Part shown: piece after piece, positions 1 to 6,320 of the stretch
How the letters are laid out: each line of letters begins with the position of its first letter
Numbering within the stretch: the first letter of the stretch is position 1
Assembly (NCBI GenBank): GCA_015222855.1
Contig: JADFWA010000028.1
Coordinates: 1 to 8,570, forward strand
Direction of reading: 5' to 3'
Source: Pseudomonadota bacterium
GTDB lineage: Bacteria > Desulfobacterota > Syntrophia > Syntrophales > JADFWA01
Length of the DNA: 8,570 nt
Made by a program: the position numbers and the translations under genes
Notes under the pieces: model-generated
The model's input: only the letters and a program-made list of their open reading frames with translations
Database searches by the model: none
What the model was told of the DNA's origin: nothing

Positions 1-1347
1 GGAACAGCATTCTACTGGATCGTCTTCTTCCTTCTTGTCTTGGTAGTAGCCGCTTTCGGCGCCGTTGTTGGAGGCATGTTTGTTAAAATTCCGGCCATTG
101 CCTCATCTTTCATATGGATGATTGGGGCGGCTCTCATCTTGGGTGTATTGATGTACAGGATTAAGGTAAACTTCACCGTGGCCACCATAATCGGCATTGT
201 CATGCTGGTTGCATCCCTCTGGCTGGGCGTTCAGTTCCCCATCAAGGCAGGTTTCAACACCTGGATGGTATTTTTCTTCTTCTATATCATTATCGCTGCC
301 GCTATTCCCGTTAACATTTTATTGCAGCCGAGGGACTATCTGAATTCCTTCCTCTTGTATGCGGGACTGGCCATAGGCTTTTTAGCCGCCGTGTTTGCAT
401 TCAGGGGGTTTGAAGTACCCGCGTTTTCCACTTTTGCACCCATCCTCGCCGGCGGCAAGCCGACGCCTTTCTGGCCGGCAATTCCCTTGATTATCGCCTG
501 CGGTTCACTCTCCGGTTTCCATTCCCTGGTTGCTTCGGGCACAAGTTCCAAGCAGCTTGAAAAGGAGAGTGATGCCCTGTTCATCGGTTACGGCGCCATG
601 TTTACTGAAGGCTTTCTCTCCACCATCGTCATCGTATCCATAGCCGGCTTCGGATACACTGCCCTTAAAAATGCGGGCGCGGCGATGAATGTAGCGGTGA
701 CACTGGATGCGGGCAACTGGGGGGCCATGTTTACCAAGACAGCCGCGGCTGTCAAACTGACCAGAGCGAACTTGTTTGTCCAGTCTTACGCGGATATGGT
801 TGCCGCAACCTGGCTGGGGTTTATACCCACCAAGTTCGTCAAGGTCCTTGCCGGAATGTGGGTTGCCGCATTCGCCATGACCACTCTGGATACGACCAAC
901 CGTCTGGCGCGTTACTGCCTGGCTGAGATGGCCGCTCCCCTGAAAGAGAGTGCCGCGGGACTATACAACATCTTGACAAACCGCTGGATTGCCTCTATCA
1001 TTCCGGCGGCGATGGGTATCTATCTGGCATGGAGTAAAAATTTCCTCGTTGTCTGGGCCTCCTTTGGAGCGGCAAACCAGTTGATTGCAGCGATTGCCCT
1101 GATGACCGGCGCGGCCTTTGTCGCTAAAAAACTGAAATCCAAATTCTCCGGTGTTGCTGTCATTCCGGCCTGGGCACTCTGGATCACCGTAACTTCCGCC
1201 ATTGTCTGGTTTATGGCAGTTGTTATGCCGGGCAACATCGCGGCAAAACCAGTTCCAGGCTGGACGGTCATGATTATTCTGGCAATAATGCTGATTATGA
1301 ATATCATCTTTATCGTTGACTTTGCAAAAGCATATAAAAAAGAGTAA
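1..1347 (+). CDS. cstA: CstA-family carbon starvation / peptide-pyruvate transporter, 3' part (5' end outside window)
   Basis: The reading frame is open from base 1 and ends at TAA 1345-1347, giving 448 visible codons; the start lies upstream of the window. The visible part is a polytopic inner-membrane protein with about ten hydrophobic segments. Family landmarks of CstA (Pfam CstA) are clear: a PVNILLQPRDYLNS segment (about nt 306-345), the signature block SGFHSL..SGT...L..E.....IGYGAM..E (nt 511-615), an AMTTLDTTNRLARY segment (about nt 877-915) and a WASFGAANQLIAAIAL segment (about nt 1054-1101). Characterised members import peptides or pyruvate during carbon limitation; which substrate applies here cannot be told. 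The C-terminus is short and basic (AKAYKKE), which is consistent with a cytosolic tail. It is followed by a strong terminator and appears to be the last gene of its transcript. Family assignment is secure. Confidence 0.93.
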   Translation, partial: GTAFYWIVFFLLVLVVAAFGAVVGGMFVKIPAIASSFIWMIGAALILGVLMYRIKVNFTVATIIGIVMLVASLWLGVQFPIKAGFNTWMVFFFFYIIIAAAIPVNILLQPRDYLNSFLLYAGLAIGFLAAVFAFRGFEVPAFSTFAPILAGGKPTPFWPAIPLIIACGSLSGFHSLVASGTSSKQLEKESDALFIGYGAMFTEGFLSTIVIVSIAGFGYTALKNAGAAMNVAVTLDAGNWGAMFTKTAAAVKLTRANLFVQSYADMVAATWLGFIPTKFVKVLAGMWVAAFAMTTLDTTNRLARYCLAEMAAPLKESAAGLYNILTNRWIASIIPAAMGIYLAWSKNFLVVWASFGAANQLIAAIALMTGAAFVAKKLKSKFSGVAVIPAWALWITVTSAIVWFMAVVMPGNIAAKPVPGWTVMIILAIMLIMNIIFIVDFAKAYKKE

Positions 1348-1378
1348 TCTGTCCACAGGCCGAATTTTATGTAACCAT

Positions 1379-1423
1379 GTCAGAATACCCTGTTCTGTGA
1401 ACGGGGTATTCTGACTTCCTTTT
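1379..1423 (+). terminator. Strong intrinsic terminator after the CstA gene
   Basis: A perfect 12-bp inverted repeat (GTCAGAATACCC at 1379-1390, GGGTATTCTGAC at 1404-1415) continues inward through a T-G wobble and four more pairs to a three-base loop at 1396-1398. The stem is about 17 bp. It is followed by TTCCTTTT (1416-1423). The position 31 bases after the stop codon and the T-rich tail fit Rho-independent termination. Confidence 0.85.
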
Positions 1424-1428
1424 ATCTT

Positions 1429-1450
1429 CCTCTCCCCTGCGGGGGAGAGG
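1429..1450. repeat. CCTCTCCCC palindrome, REP-like intergenic element
   Basis: CCTCTCCCC (1429-1437) pairs perfectly with GGGGAGAGG (1442-1450) across a four-base TGCG loop. It lies just after the terminator and before the next operon. Similar CCTCTCCC...GGGAGAGG palindromes are widespread in bacterial intergenic regions. It lacks the GTAG foot seen in the repeats near 6.3-6.5 kb, so it belongs to another class. It could also back up termination, but no T-run follows. Confidence 0.55.
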
Positions 1451-1494
1451 GAAAGGAAATGGTTCAACTAATTGCAATTAAAGAGGCCATCCTG

Positions 1495-1776
1495 ATGGAT
1501 TTTTCAATATTCTCTCATCTTCGACGCTTTTTTTCCGGCTTTCATGCCATGCACCGCGAAAGTGCGGCCGCCCTCACGATTGTGGAAATGGAGGAACTTG
1601 AAAATATTTTCGCGCTCCTGCTTCTGGGTTCCTTCGTCGGCTTCCCTTCACCACCCACGTTTCTGGCCGTCGAGCTTCTGCCTTTCATGGAAAAAGAACT
1701 GAAGATATTAAACAGAAGAGCAAAAGACGCCGATGATATGCTGGCGGAAATGTGCGGGACAATAGGTATTGACTGA
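1495..1776 (+). CDS. Small protein (93 aa) of unknown function with a possible membrane hairpin, upstream of the ArsA-type ATPase
   Basis: I do not recognise this protein. The start at 1495 is chosen because GAGG (1483-1486) lies eight bases upstream. An in-frame ATG at 1459 would add 12 residues, but its Shine-Dalgarno would have to come from the palindromic repeat at 1429-1450. The N-terminal third is basic and aromatic (HLRRFFSGFHAMHR, residues 8-21). Then comes an acidic EMEELE stretch (31-36), followed by a hydrophobic run (about 38-49), a PSPP turn (51-54), a second hydrophobic run (55-63) and a charged helical C-terminus ending in GID. Two short hydrophobic runs around prolines suggest a membrane hairpin or an amphipathic helix pair. 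The stop TGA (1774-1776) shares one base with the next ATG (TGATG), so it is translationally coupled to the ATPase. That coupling is the main argument that it is a real gene and works with it. Confidence 0.75.
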   Translation: MDFSIFSHLRRFFSGFHAMHRESAAALTIVEMEELENIFALLLLGSFVGFPSPPTFLAVELLPFMEKELKILNRRAKDADDMLAEMCGTIGID

Positions 1777-2705
1777 TGAAGATTCTTTTTTACACAGGAA
1801 AAGGAGGCGTGGGAAAATCAACAATTGCGGCTGCCACAGCATGGCAGCTTTCTCAAAAAAATCGTGTATTGATCGTCTCTCTGGATCCGGCCCACAACCT
1901 GGGGGATATATTTGGGGTAACATTAAAGAACAAAAAAGCACAGTTTACAGAAAAACTTTTCCTTAAAGAAATCAATCTTCAAAAACTATCGAGGGATTAT
2001 CTGCAAAGAGAAATCAACGTCCTTTCCAGCACTTACAAATACCTTCAGACATTGAATCTCGACGACTACTTTTCCGTGCTGAAGTACTCACCCGGAATAG
2101 AAGAGTATGCCCTGCTTACCAGCATTGAAGAGACTGTTAGAAATGAAACGGACTTCGACTACATAATTTTCGATACCCCGCCGACGGGGCTCACCCTCCG
2201 GTTTCTTGCCCTCCCCAGGATTACAATCACCTGGATTGATCGATTGATCCAGATCAGACAAAAGATTTTAGAAAAGCGCTATACCATCCAGAAGATACGG
2301 GGGACTTCAAAAGAAGAAATCGTGTTAAATTATAGTGAAGAAGATGATGACGTACTGAAAAGACTCAGGACACTGAACGATAATTATCAGGCCCTCAATA
2401 GCATCCTGCAGGGAGAAGATTGCTCCATTGTTCTGGTTTTCAATCCGGATATTCTTTCCCTCAAGGAATCTCAAAGGTTAATCGAAGGCCTTTATGACTT
2501 AAACCTTCCTCTTCGCCTATTCATTGACAATAAAGTAAACGAAGAGAATAGAAAAATAGCCGACCGGATTGAAAAAAACATAAAAAGTATGGCCAAAGAT
2601 GTCCCTATTGAGCGGGTCTCCCTGTCGAAGGCGCTCCTTAACGGCAAAGGTGGAAAGTTATACGATATACCGGAAGATACCATATCAAAACTCCATATAA
2701 GATGA
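1776..2705 (+). CDS. ArsA/Get3-family ATPase (deviant Walker A, SIMIBI class)
   Basis: 309 residues, cytosolic, with no signal peptide or membrane segment. The N-terminus carries the deviant Walker A GKGGVGKST (residues 8-16, signature lysine K9). A switch I segment SLDPAHNLGDIF follows (35-46), then a Walker B / switch II segment FDTPPTGLTLRFLALP (132-147), which is typical of ArsA/Get3. Near the C-terminus are FNPDILSLKESQRLIEGL (222-239) and the DNK base-recognition segment (251-253). In this family ATP binding drives dimer closure around a client: arsenite/antimonite in ArsA, tail-anchored membrane proteins in Get3. There is only one cysteine (C216), so the CxxC zinc motif of Get3 and the metalloid cysteine triad of ArsA are both absent. 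No arsR, arsB or arsC is nearby, which argues against arsenic resistance. It has one ATPase domain rather than the tandem two of classical ArsA. It sits in an operon with the small protein before it and the signal-anchored protein after it. The client is unknown. Confidence 0.9.
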   Translation: MKILFYTGKGGVGKSTIAAATAWQLSQKNRVLIVSLDPAHNLGDIFGVTLKNKKAQFTEKLFLKEINLQKLSRDYLQREINVLSSTYKYLQTLNLDDYFSVLKYSPGIEEYALLTSIEETVRNETDFDYIIFDTPPTGLTLRFLALPRITITWIDRLIQIRQKILEKRYTIQKIRGTSKEEIVLNYSEEDDDVLKRLRTLNDNYQALNSILQGEDCSIVLVFNPDILSLKESQRLIEGLYDLNLPLRLFIDNKVNEENRKIADRIEKNIKSMAKDVPIERVSLSKALLNGKGGKLYDIPEDTISKLHIR

Positions 2706-2712
2706 GGAAAAA

Positions 2713-3375
2713 ATGTTTGAATACGAACATATCATAACACAACCTGTTTTCTTTCTTTTCATTGCCTTCAGCTTTCTTCTGAGCTTCGGTTATTTCTGGG
2801 GCAGGAGACAGAATAAAACGCTATTTCTTTCAGCCTTTAACGATCTTGTGGATGTCGTGAAACCGGATGACAAAACCTTCACCAACATCGGCGGAATTAT
2901 CGGATATCATGCCAATCTCTTCATCAAAAAGAAAAGTCCTGTAACCCGTGTTGATGCCACGATCACACTTCTTCCAAGACATTCATGGCTTTATCTTCCC
3001 ATATCAAAGCTAATAAGGAAATATGACAGATTATTCATAACGCTGTACCTGAAACAGCCTCCTCCCGAGGAGGGACACCTGATTGAGGCCAGGTATGCAG
3101 GGTTTGGAGGACCAAAAATAACGAATGTCGACCGATTGAACAAAGAAAAGGTAAAGTGGGGGAAATATGATTTTTACCTCTATTACGAAGGCATGGAGAT
3201 GCGTGATCATTTTATGAAATTGATGGATCATAACCCCGAACCGGGTGTTATAAGACATATCGCGATTGTCCCCGACCAGAAAAAGGGTTTTATCTTTATG
3301 ATCCCCCGAAAAAGTCAGGTGGCACGATACTTTGGGCCGATTTACGAGTGGATACCTTCCATTACAAAAACATAG
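2713..3375 (+). CDS. Signal-anchored protein of unknown function, copy A
   Basis: 220 residues; family not recognised. GAGG (2704-2707) overlaps the stop codon of the ATPase and lies five bases before this ATG, so the two are probably co-translated. One hydrophobic segment (about residues 11-28) is followed by basic GRRQNK, so by the positive-inside rule the remaining ~190 residues should face the cytosol. The soluble part is mixed alpha/beta, rich in Lys/Arg and aromatic residues. A second copy (4647-5306) aligns over its whole length without gaps, at about 50% identity by hand count (about 110 of 219). Blocks shared by both copies are GYFWG (26-30), DAxxTLLPRH (81-90), GHLIE (121-125), VKWGKYDF (147-154), GxIRHIxxVP (178-187) and KxFIFMIPxK (191-200). 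There is no recognisable catalytic motif and no conserved cysteine. The gapless conservation shows that both copies have been kept under selection. A role with the ArsA-type ATPase is inferred from position only. Confidence 0.88.
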   Translation: MFEYEHIITQPVFFLFIAFSFLLSFGYFWGRRQNKTLFLSAFNDLVDVVKPDDKTFTNIGGIIGYHANLFIKKKSPVTRVDATITLLPRHSWLYLPISKLIRKYDRLFITLYLKQPPPEEGHLIEARYAGFGGPKITNVDRLNKEKVKWGKYDFYLYYEGMEMRDHFMKLMDHNPEPGVIRHIAIVPDQKKGFIFMIPRKSQVARYFGPIYEWIPSITKT

Positions 3376-3383
3376 GGGGTATT

Positions 3384-3565
3384 ATGAAAATCGCAATCAT
3401 AGGAATAGGAGGCGTTGGCGGATACTACGGAGGGAAACTCGCCCTGAAAAGGGAAGACAAACAGAAATGGAATCATTTACGGGATATGTTGTTAAAATCG
3501 GCAAGAAATTAGGCATCAAAACACCGCTCCACGATGAAGTATACGTCGCTTTACAGAGCAAATAG
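3384..3565 (+). pseudogene. panE: Ketopantoate reductase (PanE/ApbA) remnant: both ends kept, middle deleted, ends out of frame
   Basis: A start at 3384 with a good Shine-Dalgarno (AGGGGG, 3374-3379) opens with MKIAIIGIGGVGGYYGGKLA, the NADP-binding GxGxxG N-terminus of ketopantoate reductases. After about 20 residues the frame loses family resemblance and stops at 3510-3512. In another frame, from about 3443 to TAG 3563-3565, the sequence reads EKGRQTEMESFTGYVV, then GIKTPLHDEVYVAL. This matches the C-terminal 'GR.TE...G.VV..G...GI.TP......L' end of the same family. Full-length members are about 300 residues; here roughly 20 N-terminal and 40 C-terminal residues remain. The simplest reading is one internal deletion of about 700 bases with its junction near 3440-3447, which shifted the frame. 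The remnant keeps its place eight bases after copy A, so an intact panE-like gene was probably once part of this operon. Both catalytic regions are gone and it cannot be active. Confidence 0.85.
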
Positions 3566-3569
3566 GAGG
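3564..3569 (+). promoter_or_regulatory. AGGAGG ribosome binding site overlapping the panE remnant's stop codon
   Basis: The consensus AGGAGG begins on the last two bases of the TAG at 3563-3565 and lies nine bases before ATG 3579. It fixes the dehydrogenase start at 3579 rather than at the in-frame ATG 3534, which lies inside the panE tail. Confidence 0.75.
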
Positions 3570-3578
3570 TATGTCGCC

Positions 3579-4556
3579 ATGAATAAGCCCAGGGTGTTCG
3601 TAGCCCGAATCATACCTGAAGCAGGCTTAAATATGGTTCTGGATACCTGTGATGCAGAAATATGGCCTGATGAACTTCCTCCACCCAGTAACATATTGTT
3701 GGAAAAGGTTCGCGGTATGCAGGGGATATTGAGTCTTCTCACCGATAGGATAGATGGAGAAGTGATGGATGCGGCAGGACCTCAATTGAAAATCATAAGT
3801 AACTATGCCGTTGGCTTCGATAACATCGACATTGAGGCAGCATCGGAACGTGGCATACTCGTGGGAAATACGCCGGGTATACTGACAGAAACGACAGCAG
3901 ACCTCGCTTTTACGCTATTGATGTCCGGTGCGCGGCGCATCGTCGAAGGAAGCGATTACATTCGAGCCGGCAGGTGGAAAACGTTCAAACCGATGGAACT
4001 ACTGGGACTCGATATCCACCATGCTACACTGGGAATTATTGGTATGGGACGAATAGGAATCGAACTGGCGAGGCGCGCGAAAGGATTTGACATGGAGGTC
4101 ATCTATTTCGACCATCGCAGGCGACCTGAAAAGGGGGATTCTGTTGGCGCAAAAATGTGCCATAGTCTTGATGAGTTACTGGCACAAGCGGATTTTATAA
4201 GCCTCCACGTTCCACTAACCACTGAAACACATCATTTAATTGACGCCACAGCCCTTGGAAAGATGAAACGGACGGCTATACTTATCAATACCTCCCGGGG
4301 ACAAGTGGTAGATTCCGATGCACTTTATGAAGCGTTGCACTCCGGAAAGATCACCTATGCCGCGTTGGATGTAACCGATCCAGAACCGCTACCGCCTGAC
4401 CACAAGTTGTTAACTTTACCAAACTGTCTGGTTGTACCGCACATCGGCAGTGCAAGCGTAGCGACACGCAACAAAATGGCCGTTATGGCCGCTGAAAACT
4501 TAGTGGCTGGTGTGAGTGGCCAAATTCCCCCTCACATAGTGAAGCTACCCGCCTGA
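3579..4556 (+). CDS. D-isomer-specific 2-hydroxyacid dehydrogenase (glyoxylate/hydroxypyruvate reductase-like)
   Basis: 325 residues, the usual family length; cytosolic. These enzymes interconvert 2-oxoacids and D-2-hydroxyacids with NAD(P)H. The start at 3579 follows AGGAGG and gives the expected N-terminus MNKPRVFVAR. The substrate-binding segment NYAVGFDNID (75-84) and VGNTPGILTETTADLAF (95-111) are typical of the glyoxylate reductase / D-glycerate dehydrogenase branch. The Rossmann motif is LGIIGMGRIG (GxGxxG at 155-160). The catalytic triad is present: Arg240 in INTSRG, Glu269 in DVTDPEP and His288 in PHIGSA. After beta-2 the sequence is YFDHRRRP (176-183), mixing an acidic residue with an Arg cluster, so cofactor preference is uncertain. 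Of the classic substrates, glyoxylate, hydroxypyruvate and glycerate are the most likely. It lies between copy A plus the panE remnant and copy B and is complete with no damage visible. Family is secure; exact substrate is not. Confidence 0.93.
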   Translation: MNKPRVFVARIIPEAGLNMVLDTCDAEIWPDELPPPSNILLEKVRGMQGILSLLTDRIDGEVMDAAGPQLKIISNYAVGFDNIDIEAASERGILVGNTPGILTETTADLAFTLLMSGARRIVEGSDYIRAGRWKTFKPMELLGLDIHHATLGIIGMGRIGIELARRAKGFDMEVIYFDHRRRPEKGDSVGAKMCHSLDELLAQADFISLHVPLTTETHHLIDATALGKMKRTAILINTSRGQVVDSDALYEALHSGKITYAALDVTDPEPLPPDHKLLTLPNCLVVPHIGSASVATRNKMAVMAAENLVAGVSGQIPPHIVKLPA

Positions 4557-4646
4557 AGACAATCTTCCCGGTCAACTGAAAAATGTTTGACTTTAAATCT
4601 CAGGAAGAGTAAGTTCCCAGAAATCTGAAAATGGAGTCATCTTGAG

Positions 4647-5306
4647 ATGTTTGGATATGAGCAGTTTTCACAGCAGCCAATTCTCTTTATTTTAGCTGTC
4701 CTTAGTGCCATTTTTACAATCGGTTATTTTTGGGGCAAAAGAGACAATAAAAACCTGTTTCAAACCATATTTAATGAACTGATTGACGTTCTCAAGCCGG
4801 AGGATCAAGAGTTTGGCAATATCGGAGGAACTTCGGAATATTATGCCGATTTCAAATTCAGGAAAGATAGTCCTCTAACCCACGTTGACGCAAAGGTTAC
4901 GCTCCTTCCGAGGCATTTATTACCCTATCTTCCCATTGCAATACTCAGAGACAAATATGACAAACTGTTAATAGCGCTGCATATGAAACGCAAACCGGGC
5001 GAGGGGGGTCACCTGATCGAGGTCAAGTATGCCAAGTCAAGGATGGCAAAGACAACGAATGCCGACCAGCTGGACAAGGGAACCGTAAAATGGGGGAAAT
5101 ACGATTTCCGCATTTATTGCAAAAGTGCGAAGACGCGCGACATGTTTAAGGAATTTATTGCTAAACACCGCGACCCCGGCGGCATCAGACATATTGAATT
5201 CGTTCCTGGCAAGAAAAAGTGCTTCATCTTTATGATTCCCCAAAAAGGACAGGTGGCAAAAGACCTGACACCGGTCTACCAGTGGATACTTTCCCTCATT
5301 GAGTAG
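4647..5306 (+). CDS. Signal-anchored protein of unknown function, copy B (paralogue of 2713-3375)
   Basis: 219 residues, aligning end to end without gaps with copy A at about 50% identity. It keeps the N-terminal hydrophobic segment (about residues 11-28), the basic flank GKRDNK and all shared blocks (DAKVTLLPRH, GHLIE, VKWGKYDF, GGIRHIEFVP, KCFIFMIPQK). It differs most in the membrane segment and around residues 128-136 and 156-178. It is separated from the dehydrogenase by 90 bases, more than other gaps in this cluster. That gap holds a weak promoter-like pair (TTGACT at 4587, TAAGTT at 4610, spacing 17), so it may have its own transcript. The ribosome site is weak (GGAG at 4633-4636, ten bases before ATG). 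Divergence at the protein level shows the duplication is old. Function is unknown; it could form a hetero-oligomer with copy A. Confidence 0.87.
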   Translation: MFGYEQFSQQPILFILAVLSAIFTIGYFWGKRDNKNLFQTIFNELIDVLKPEDQEFGNIGGTSEYYADFKFRKDSPLTHVDAKVTLLPRHLLPYLPIAILRDKYDKLLIALHMKRKPGEGGHLIEVKYAKSRMAKTTNADQLDKGTVKWGKYDFRIYCKSAKTRDMFKEFIAKHRDPGGIRHIEFVPGKKKCFIFMIPQKGQVAKDLTPVYQWILSLIE

Positions 5307-5311
5307 TAGAG

Positions 5312-5409
5312 AAATCGCAAATCGAAATTCGTAAATCGTATATCGTTTTTCCGATTCCCGCTTTCCGCTTTTCAACTTCCGAATTCCGTTTTACGTTTTC
5401 CAATATTCG
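5312..5409. repeat. Degenerate heptanucleotide array, 14 units, with an internal strand switch
   Basis: From 5312 to 5409 the sequence divides cleanly into 7-nt units. The first five are AAATCGC, AAATCGA, AATTCGT, AAATCGT, ATATCGT. The next nine (5347-5409) are T-rich, such as TTTTCCG, ATTCCCG, CTTTCCG, ACTTCCG, AATTCCG. Read on the opposite strand these become CGGAAAA, CGGGAAT and so on, the same loose CGNAAAN consensus as the first arm. The array is therefore two inverted arms. It fills the space between the convergent copy B and elyC genes, ending three bases past the elyC stop codon. Confidence 0.8.
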
Positions 5410-5412
5410 AAG

Positions 5413-6186
5413 CTATATCTGCCCTCTCAGCTTCGCCCATACAATACCCAGGTACTCATATACCGCCCTTTCCGTCTTCCGCAATGCCCCGGAGCCGGGG
5501 TAAAAATCATAAGGGCTTTTACATTGCTTCTCTTTTACGCGATGACCGGCAGGGGCAGGAATTGGGTCCATTTCCAGTTTTTTGAAAAGGGCGACTGAGC
5601 GCGGCATATGTGAGGCAGAGGTTACCAGGATAAATTTATTTCCCCCCACGATTGATTGAATGCACCGGACCTGGTCCTTTGTGTCTTTGGAATCTGTTTC
5701 CAAAACCAGATTTTTTGCATTGATGCCGATTGCCCGGGCGACACCTGCCATAATTTCGGCCTCGGGAACCGGATCAAAACACCCTCCTCCCGACAAAACG
5801 AGTTTACATCCAGGAATCTTTTGATACAGCCGGACGGCCTCTATGAGGCGAACCAGAGACTCATCTGAAATCTGGCTGGTGACAGGAATTCGGGGATCGG
5901 ATATGTGGCCACCACCCAGCACGACAATCCACTTAACTGAAGACAAAACATCGGGCGCCGAGTTTAATACAAGCGGCGGATATTTATATTCCAGCGGCTT
6001 CAGGAGCCTGTCTGGAATGGCATCATAACTGAACAGCGCAAACATTATCACCCCAATCAGCATAATAAACTTCCCTGTTTTCTGCTTCCTTGTAAAGATA
6101 AGCAGGAACAATCCCAATATCAGGACCTCCAGGCATAACGACACAGGGAAAAACAGAGGTGCGACAATTTTTTTAAAGAGAAACAT
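5413..6186 (-). CDS. elyC: ElyC/SanA/YdcF-family (DUF218) envelope biogenesis factor
   Basis: 257 residues, close to E. coli ElyC (about 259) and similar along the whole length. Two N-terminal membrane segments (about residues 8-31 and 39-54) flank a basic KQKTGK loop, and a DAIPDRLLKPLEYKYP linker follows (55-70). The DUF218 domain then starts with WIVVLGGG (86-93) and continues with LVLSGGG (129-135), a conserved glutamate in the PEAE segment (141-144), and LVTSASHMPRS (187-197). A YEYLGIVWAKLRGQ helix (243-256) closes the protein. ElyC is an inner-membrane factor needed for normal peptidoglycan assembly and envelope integrity at low temperature in E. coli; its chemistry is not settled. The ATG at 6184-6186 gives the expected N-terminus, although the ribosome site is weak (purine-rich GGGAAGGGGG about 15 bases upstream). 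It is transcribed alone, convergent with copy B and divergent from carB, and both sides carry heptad repeats. Confidence 0.9.
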   Translation of the reverse strand: MFLFKKIVAPLFFPVSLCLEVLILGLFLLIFTRKQKTGKFIMLIGVIMFALFSYDAIPDRLLKPLEYKYPPLVLNSAPDVLSSVKWIVVLGGGHISDPRIPVTSQISDESLVRLIEAVRLYQKIPGCKLVLSGGGCFDPVPEAEIMAGVARAIGINAKNLVLETDSKDTKDQVRCIQSIVGGNKFILVTSASHMPRSVALFKKLEMDPIPAPAGHRVKEKQCKSPYDFYPGSGALRKTERAVYEYLGIVWAKLRGQI

Positions 6187-6239
6187 TTTCAGTTCAAAGC
6201 CCCCTTCCCTTCTTCATTTTCTTCTTTGTTTACATGAAA

Positions 6240-6270
6240 GTTCCGAGTTCAAAGTTCAATGTTCCGAGTT
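6240..6270. repeat. Short heptanucleotide array GTTCCGA-GTTCAAA-GTTCAAT-GTTCCGA-GTT
   Basis: Four consecutive 7-nt units plus three bases of a fifth. The first and fourth units are identical, and the GTTC core is in phase throughout. Read on the other strand the units become CGGAAC-like, close to the CGGAAGT unit in the array at 5312-5409. It directly abuts the GTAG hairpin that begins at 6271. Confidence 0.7.
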
Positions 6271-6291
6271 GTAGGGTGGGCATTGCCCACC
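6271..6291 (+). repeat. REP-like hairpin with GTAG foot (stem GGTGGGC/GCCCACC)
   Basis: GTAG (6271-6274) is followed by a perfect 7-bp stem, GGTGGGC (6275-6281) and GCCCACC (6285-6291), with a three-base ATT loop. A GTAG tetranucleotide at the 5' foot of a short hairpin is the known signature of REP sequences recognised by RAYT/TnpA-REP transposases. Confidence 0.65.
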
Positions 6292-6320
6292 AATTGGTTT
6301 TGTTTCATCGTATTGTTTCA

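Noticed and set aside
961..1467. 168-codon minus-strand open frame over the CstA 3' end
   Set aside because: It runs through the conserved CstA frame, the terminator and the palindrome, and its protein has a low-complexity, His/Asn/Arg-rich composition unlike a real product.
1776..2705. Arsenic resistance operon
   Set aside because: No metalloid-binding cysteines, a single ATPase domain, and no arsR, arsB, arsC or arsD gene nearby.
3332..3565. 77-codon open frame spanning the end of copy A and the panE tail as one gene
   Set aside because: Its first part is an out-of-frame reading of copy A and the panE start; only the last ~40 codons are meaningful, as the panE C-terminus.
4587..4615. Promoter TTGACT - 17 bases - TAAGTT before copy B
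   Set aside because: The -10 matches only three of six positions; mentioned under copy B but not strong enough for its own entry.
5312..5409. CRISPR array
   Set aside because: The units are 7 nt with no spacers, far below CRISPR repeat length, and there are no cas genes.
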